Source: Alphaproteobacteria bacterium (lineage in GTDB: Bacteria; Pseudomonadota; Alphaproteobacteria; Rhizobiales; Xanthobacteraceae). Taken from it: DNA of 8,659 nucleotides. The position numbers and the translations under genes were made by a program. This document shows, piece after piece, positions 5,743-8,659 of this stretch; position 1 is the stretch's first letter; each line of letters begins with the position of its first letter. Where the stretch lies: NCBI GenBank assembly GCA_005884465.1, contig VAZH01000074.1:1-8659 (forward strand), given 5' to 3'. The notes under the pieces were generated by a model, which searched no databases, was not told the DNA's origin, and saw only the letters and a program-made list of their open reading frames with translations.

Positions 5743-6927
5743 ATGACCTCCATTTCCTCATCCGTGACGACCGCGGAAGTTCGGGCCGCGCCAAAAGCCA
5801 GCACGCGCAACGCCGCGCTCGATCGCGCCCGCACCTTCCTGACCCTGGTGGTGGTCCTGCACCATGCCGTCATTCCCTACACCTATTTCGGTCATACCGA
5901 TCCGAAGTCGTGGCTCGGCTTTGACGCCGTCGTGCTCGCCACCGACAGCTTCTTCATGGCGATGTTCTTTTTTCTCTCCGGGTTGTTCGTATGGCCAAGC
6001 CTTGCTCACAAGCCGCCGCAAATCTTTATTCGCGATCGCCTGCTCCGGCTGGGCCTGCCGTTCGCGATCGCCGCGTTCACGATCATACCAATCGCATATT
6101 ACGCCATCGCGCTGCGGCAGCAGCCCGATATCAGCTTCACCGCGTTCTGGTGGAAGACGATCACCGTCGGTCCCTGGCCAAGCGGTCCGATCTGGTTCAT
6201 CTGGGTGTTGCTGGCTTTCGATCTTTTCGCCTGCCTGTTGTATCGGCTCTCATCCAGGTTGCTCGATCCGATCAATCGTATGTCGTTGCGCGGCTACGAC
6301 CGGCCAGCCGAATTTTTCCTGTTTCTCGTCGGCCTCACCGCGGTGGTCTATATTCCGGCGCGCCTCTACTTCGGGCCGAGCCGCTGGTTCGAGTTCGGGC
6401 CGTTCGACGTTCAGGTCAGCCGCGAGCTGCTATATGCGGCCTATTTCTTTATCGGAGCCGGCGTCGGCGCAGCGAATTTCAATCGCGGCGTTCTGAGCCC
6501 GGAGGGACGGCTGGCAGAGAGCAGCTGGGGGTGGGCGATCGCGACGCTCGTTCCATATTGCCTGTTATGGGTGCTGATCACCATCAAGCGGGAAATATTG
6601 GGCAATCCGCCGGTGTTGCCAGCATGGTATGAGGGGATCTACGGGCTTCTCTTCGTCGCCTTCAGCGCCGGAATGATGTTCACGATCCTGGCGTTTTTCC
6701 TCAGATTCAAACGATCCGGCTGGAGCATTCTCGATCCCATGCAGCCCGACGCCTACGGCATCTTTCTGGTGCATTACCCGATCGTACTCTGGCTGCAATA
6801 CTGGCTTTTCGATTTCGATCTGCCCGCCATCGTCAAGGCGCTGGTCGCGTTCGTGCTTACCGTCCTGTTCAGCTGGGCCGTGACAGCAGCGCTACGCAAG
6901 ATCCCGGGCGCGACACGCGTGCTGTGA
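5743..6927 (+). CDS. Acyltransferase family 3 membrane protein (OpgC-like)
   Basis: A 394-residue polytopic membrane protein of the acyltransferase-3 family (PF01757), whose members O-acylate or succinylate glucans, polysaccharides and other envelope molecules. Signatures: RARTFLTLVVVLHHAVIPY (28-46) with the catalytic-region His pair at 40-41, FFMAMFFFLSGLFVWPSL (70-87), RDRLLRLGLPF (97-107), GPIWFIWVLLAFDLF (148-162), and HYPIVLWLQYWLF near the C-terminus. About ten membrane helices are apparent. The ATG at 5743 is chosen because the family similarity begins soon after it; its Shine-Dalgarno is weak (CCGGGG). A TTG at 5578 would add 55 residues without family character. The final segment is short and basic (RKIPGATRVL). 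The gene stands alone between DUF1328 (divergent) and purL (convergent). The acyl donor and acceptor cannot be inferred. Confidence 0.88.
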   Translation: MTSISSSVTTAEVRAAPKASTRNAALDRARTFLTLVVVLHHAVIPYTYFGHTDPKSWLGFDAVVLATDSFFMAMFFFLSGLFVWPSLAHKPPQIFIRDRLLRLGLPFAIAAFTIIPIAYYAIALRQQPDISFTAFWWKTITVGPWPSGPIWFIWVLLAFDLFACLLYRLSSRLLDPINRMSLRGYDRPAEFFLFLVGLTAVVYIPARLYFGPSRWFEFGPFDVQVSRELLYAAYFFIGAGVGAANFNRGVLSPEGRLAESSWGWAIATLVPYCLLWVLITIKREILGNPPVLPAWYEGIYGLLFVAFSAGMMFTILAFFLRFKRSGWSILDPMQPDAYGIFLVHYPIVLWLQYWLFDFDLPAIVKALVAFVLTVLFSWAVTAALRKIPGATRVL

Positions 6928-6957
6928 GCGCGAATGCGGGCCCGATGACAGGCTCCG

Positions 6958-7022
6958 CGAAGCAATCCAGCTTTGGAGAACAAGAACTGGATTGCTTCGT
7001 CGCTTTGCTCCTCGCGATGACG
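6958..7022. repeat. Second palindromic intergenic repeat (partial dimer)
   Basis: CGAAGCAATCCAG (6958-6970) and its exact inverse CTGGATTGCTTCG (6987-6999) flank a 16-nt loop. The right arm continues to GATGACG at 7022, giving a full 36-nt unit (6987-7022). This unit is of a type I recognise as abundant in Bradyrhizobium intergenic regions, while the left copy keeps only the inner part and a remnant GATGACA at 6944-6950. It lies between the convergent ends of the acyltransferase gene and purL and may act as a bidirectional transcription stop. Confidence 0.8.
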
Positions 7023-7040
7023 AGAAGCACGACCGGATCT

Positions 7041-8659
7041 TCAGGGAGCCTTGCCGCCCATATAGGCCGGAAACCAGCCCTCGAAGCCGGCCTTGAGCGA
7101 CGCAACCGAAACCGGGGTCTCGCCTGCGATGGCGATGCTGTCGCCGCCGGTGGTGCCGATGCGCACGCACGGCACGCCGGCGCCCTTCATCTTCGCCAGC
7201 ACCCGGCCGGCCTCTGCCGCCGGCACCGTCACGAGGTAGCGCGCCTGATCTTCGCCGAACCAGTAAGCGTGCGGCACGATCTCTGCCGGCGCCGCCAATA
7301 GCCGCGCACCGAACCCGCTGGCAATCGCCATCTCTGCCAATGCAACCAGCAGGCCGCCATCCGAGACATCGTGCGCGGCCGTCGCAGTGCCGGCGTGGAT
7401 CATGCCGCGCACCACACAACCGTTGCGTTTCTCCGCGGCGAGATCGACCGGCGGCGGCGCGCCCTCTTCGCGGCCGCAGATCTCGCGCAAGTAAACCGAT
7501 TGCCCGAGCCAGCCATGGGTGCCGCCGATCAACAGGATCGCCTCGTCCTCGGCCTTGAACGCCAGCGTCGCGGATTTGGTGAAATCGTCCAGCAGTCCGA
7601 CGCCGCCGATCGAAGGCGTCGGCAGGATGCCGCGGCCCAATTCTTCTCCAGGAAATCGGGTCTCGTTGTAGAGCGAGACATTGCCGGACACCACCGGGAA
7701 GTCGAGCGCGCGGCAGGCTTCCGCGATGCCCTTCAGGCAGCCGACGAACTGGCCCATGATTTCCGGCCGCTCCGGATTGCCGAAATTGAGATTGTCGGTG
7801 ACGGCGAGCGGCCGCCCGCCGACCGCCGTGATATTGCGCCAGGCCTCGGCCACCGCCTGCTTTCCGCCTTCGAACGGATCCGCCTCGCAATAGCGCGGCG
7901 TGACATCCACCGTCAGCGCTAACCCCTTCGGCCCGTCCTGCACCCGCACCACTGCCGCATCGCCGCCCGGACGCTGCAAGGTATTGCCGAGAATGACGTG
8001 ATCGTACTGCTCCCAAACCCAGCGTTTCGAGCAAAGCTCGGGCGTCGCGATCAGCTTTTCCAGCGCGGCTGATAATCCGATCGGCGCCTTGACCTCCCGC
8101 GCATGGATCACCGGCAACGTCGGCGACGGCACATGCGGGCGGTCGTAGAGCGGCGCTTCGTCGCCCAATTCCTTGATCGGCAGGTCGGCCATGACATTGC
8201 CGCCGTGCTTGACGACAAAGCGCTTGCTCGGCGTGGTGTAGCCGACGACGGCGAAATCCAGCCCCCATTTGCGGAAGATCGCTTCGGCCTCTTTCTCCTT
8301 TTCGGGCTTGAGCACCATGAGCATGCGCTCCTGGCTTTCCGACAGCATCATCTCGTAGGCGCTCATGCCGGTCTCGCGCGTCGGTACCGCATCGAGATCG
8401 AGGTCGACGCCGAGATCGCCCTTGGCGCCCATTTCGACCGCCGAGCAGGTCAGGCCCGCCGCGCCCATGTCCTGGATCGCGATCACGCAATCGGCTTCCA
8501 TGATTTCGAGGCAGGCTTCCAGCAGCAGCTTTTCCGCGAAGGGATCGCCGACCTGCACGGTCGGGCGCTTCTCGGCGGAGTCGTCGTCGAATTCGGCCGA
8601 CGCCATCGAGGCGCCGTGAATGCCGTCGCGCCCGGTCTTGGAGCCGAGATAGACGATCG
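7041..8659 (-). CDS. purL: Phosphoribosylformylglycinamidine synthase subunit PurL (5' end outside window)
   Basis: About 538 C-terminal residues of PurL are visible. PurL is the ATP-dependent synthetase subunit that converts FGAR to FGAM in purine synthesis, using ammonia delivered by PurQ and aided by PurS. The frame runs off the right edge reading [17 protein letters not shown], a conserved internal PurL segment, so the Met at 8606 is not the start; roughly 200 N-terminal residues are missing for the small-type enzyme (about 735 residues). Other blocks: [78 protein letters not shown] and [18 protein letters not shown], covering both AIRS-type ATP-binding and C-terminal domains. The coding frame appears intact. 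Downstream on the same strand, in the expected lineage order, come bolA and grxD, but three unrelated transcription units intervene before bolA. Confidence 0.97.
   Translation of the reverse strand, partial: IVYLGSKTGRDGIHGASMASAEFDDDSAEKRPTVQVGDPFAEKLLLEACLEIMEADCVIAIQDMGAAGLTCSAVEMGAKGDLGVDLDLDAVPTRETGMSAYEMMLSESQERMLMVLKPEKEKEAEAIFRKWGLDFAVVGYTTPSKRFVVKHGGNVMADLPIKELGDEAPLYDRPHVPSPTLPVIHAREVKAPIGLSAALEKLIATPELCSKRWVWEQYDHVILGNTLQRPGGDAAVVRVQDGPKGLALTVDVTPRYCEADPFEGGKQAVAEAWRNITAVGGRPLAVTDNLNFGNPERPEIMGQFVGCLKGIAEACRALDFPVVSGNVSLYNETRFPGEELGRGILPTPSIGGVGLLDDFTKSATLAFKAEDEAILLIGGTHGWLGQSVYLREICGREEGAPPPVDLAAEKRNGCVVRGMIHAGTATAAHDVSDGGLLVALAEMAIASGFGARLLAAPAEIVPHAYWFGEDQARYLVTVPAAEAGRVLAKMKGAGVPCVRIGTTGGDSIAIAGETPVSVASLKAGFEGWFPAYMGGKAP

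Noticed and set aside
6892..8490. Long minus-strand open frame of 532 codons overlapping purL
   Set aside because: It is an out-of-frame, Arg/Gly-rich shadow of purL. Its end reads through the palindromic repeat, giving the SRGAKRRSNP-type peptide that such repeats encode by chance.

Overview
The window looks like a chromosomal segment of a high-GC alphaproteobacterium, most likely Bradyrhizobium or a close relative in the Nitrobacteraceae. This is inferred from protein character, the purL/bolA/grxD neighbourhood, two palindromic intergenic repeats of a kind familiar from Bradyrhizobium genomes, and promoter sequences matching the alphaproteobacterial general-stress sigma factor EcfG. No plasmid, phage, CRISPR, tRNA or rRNA feature was seen.

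Layout from left to right. On the minus strand lie the start of a macrodomain (ADP-ribose/O-acetyl-ADP-ribose hydrolase type) gene cut by the left edge (1-195) and, just upstream of it, the CGFS monothiol glutaredoxin grxD (192-530). A divergent intergenic region (531-824) follows, then the plus-strand ergothioneine pair egtB (825-2078) and egtD (2126-3097). egtD overlaps tail-to-tail by 25 bp with the minus-strand ltrA-type membrane protein gene (3073-4290), which follows bolA (4315-4569, minus). Next come a plus-strand DUF427 gene (4750-5109), a cloverleaf-shaped palindromic repeat (5151-5239), a 57-residue DUF1328/UPF0391 membrane protein gene on the minus strand (5258-5431), an acyltransferase-3 membrane protein gene on the plus strand (5743-6927), a second palindromic repeat (6958-7022), and purL on the minus strand (7041 to the right edge, 5' end missing).

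Functional reading. Three themes are mixed. (a) A housekeeping backbone on the minus strand, purL - bolA - grxD - macrodomain, where BolA and the CGFS glutaredoxin are known partners in [2Fe-2S] handling. (b) Stress cargo: egtB-egtD encode two enzymes of ergothioneine (thiol antioxidant) synthesis, and DUF1328 is a small membrane protein. (c) Accessory membrane or unknown genes (ltrA, acyltransferase, DUF427).

The most interesting signal is a perfect match to the EcfG promoter consensus (GGAAC-N16-CGTT) 23 bases upstream of the egtB start codon, with a one-mismatch version (GGAAC-N17-AGTT) upstream of DUF1328. Together they suggest that ergothioneine synthesis and the small membrane protein belong to the PhyR-EcfG general stress regulon in this organism. 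No wholly new multi-gene system was recognised. The other points of interest are the cloverleaf repeat whose arms covary, the 21-bp tandem duplication in the DUF1328 leader, and the missing standard start codon of the macrodomain gene.
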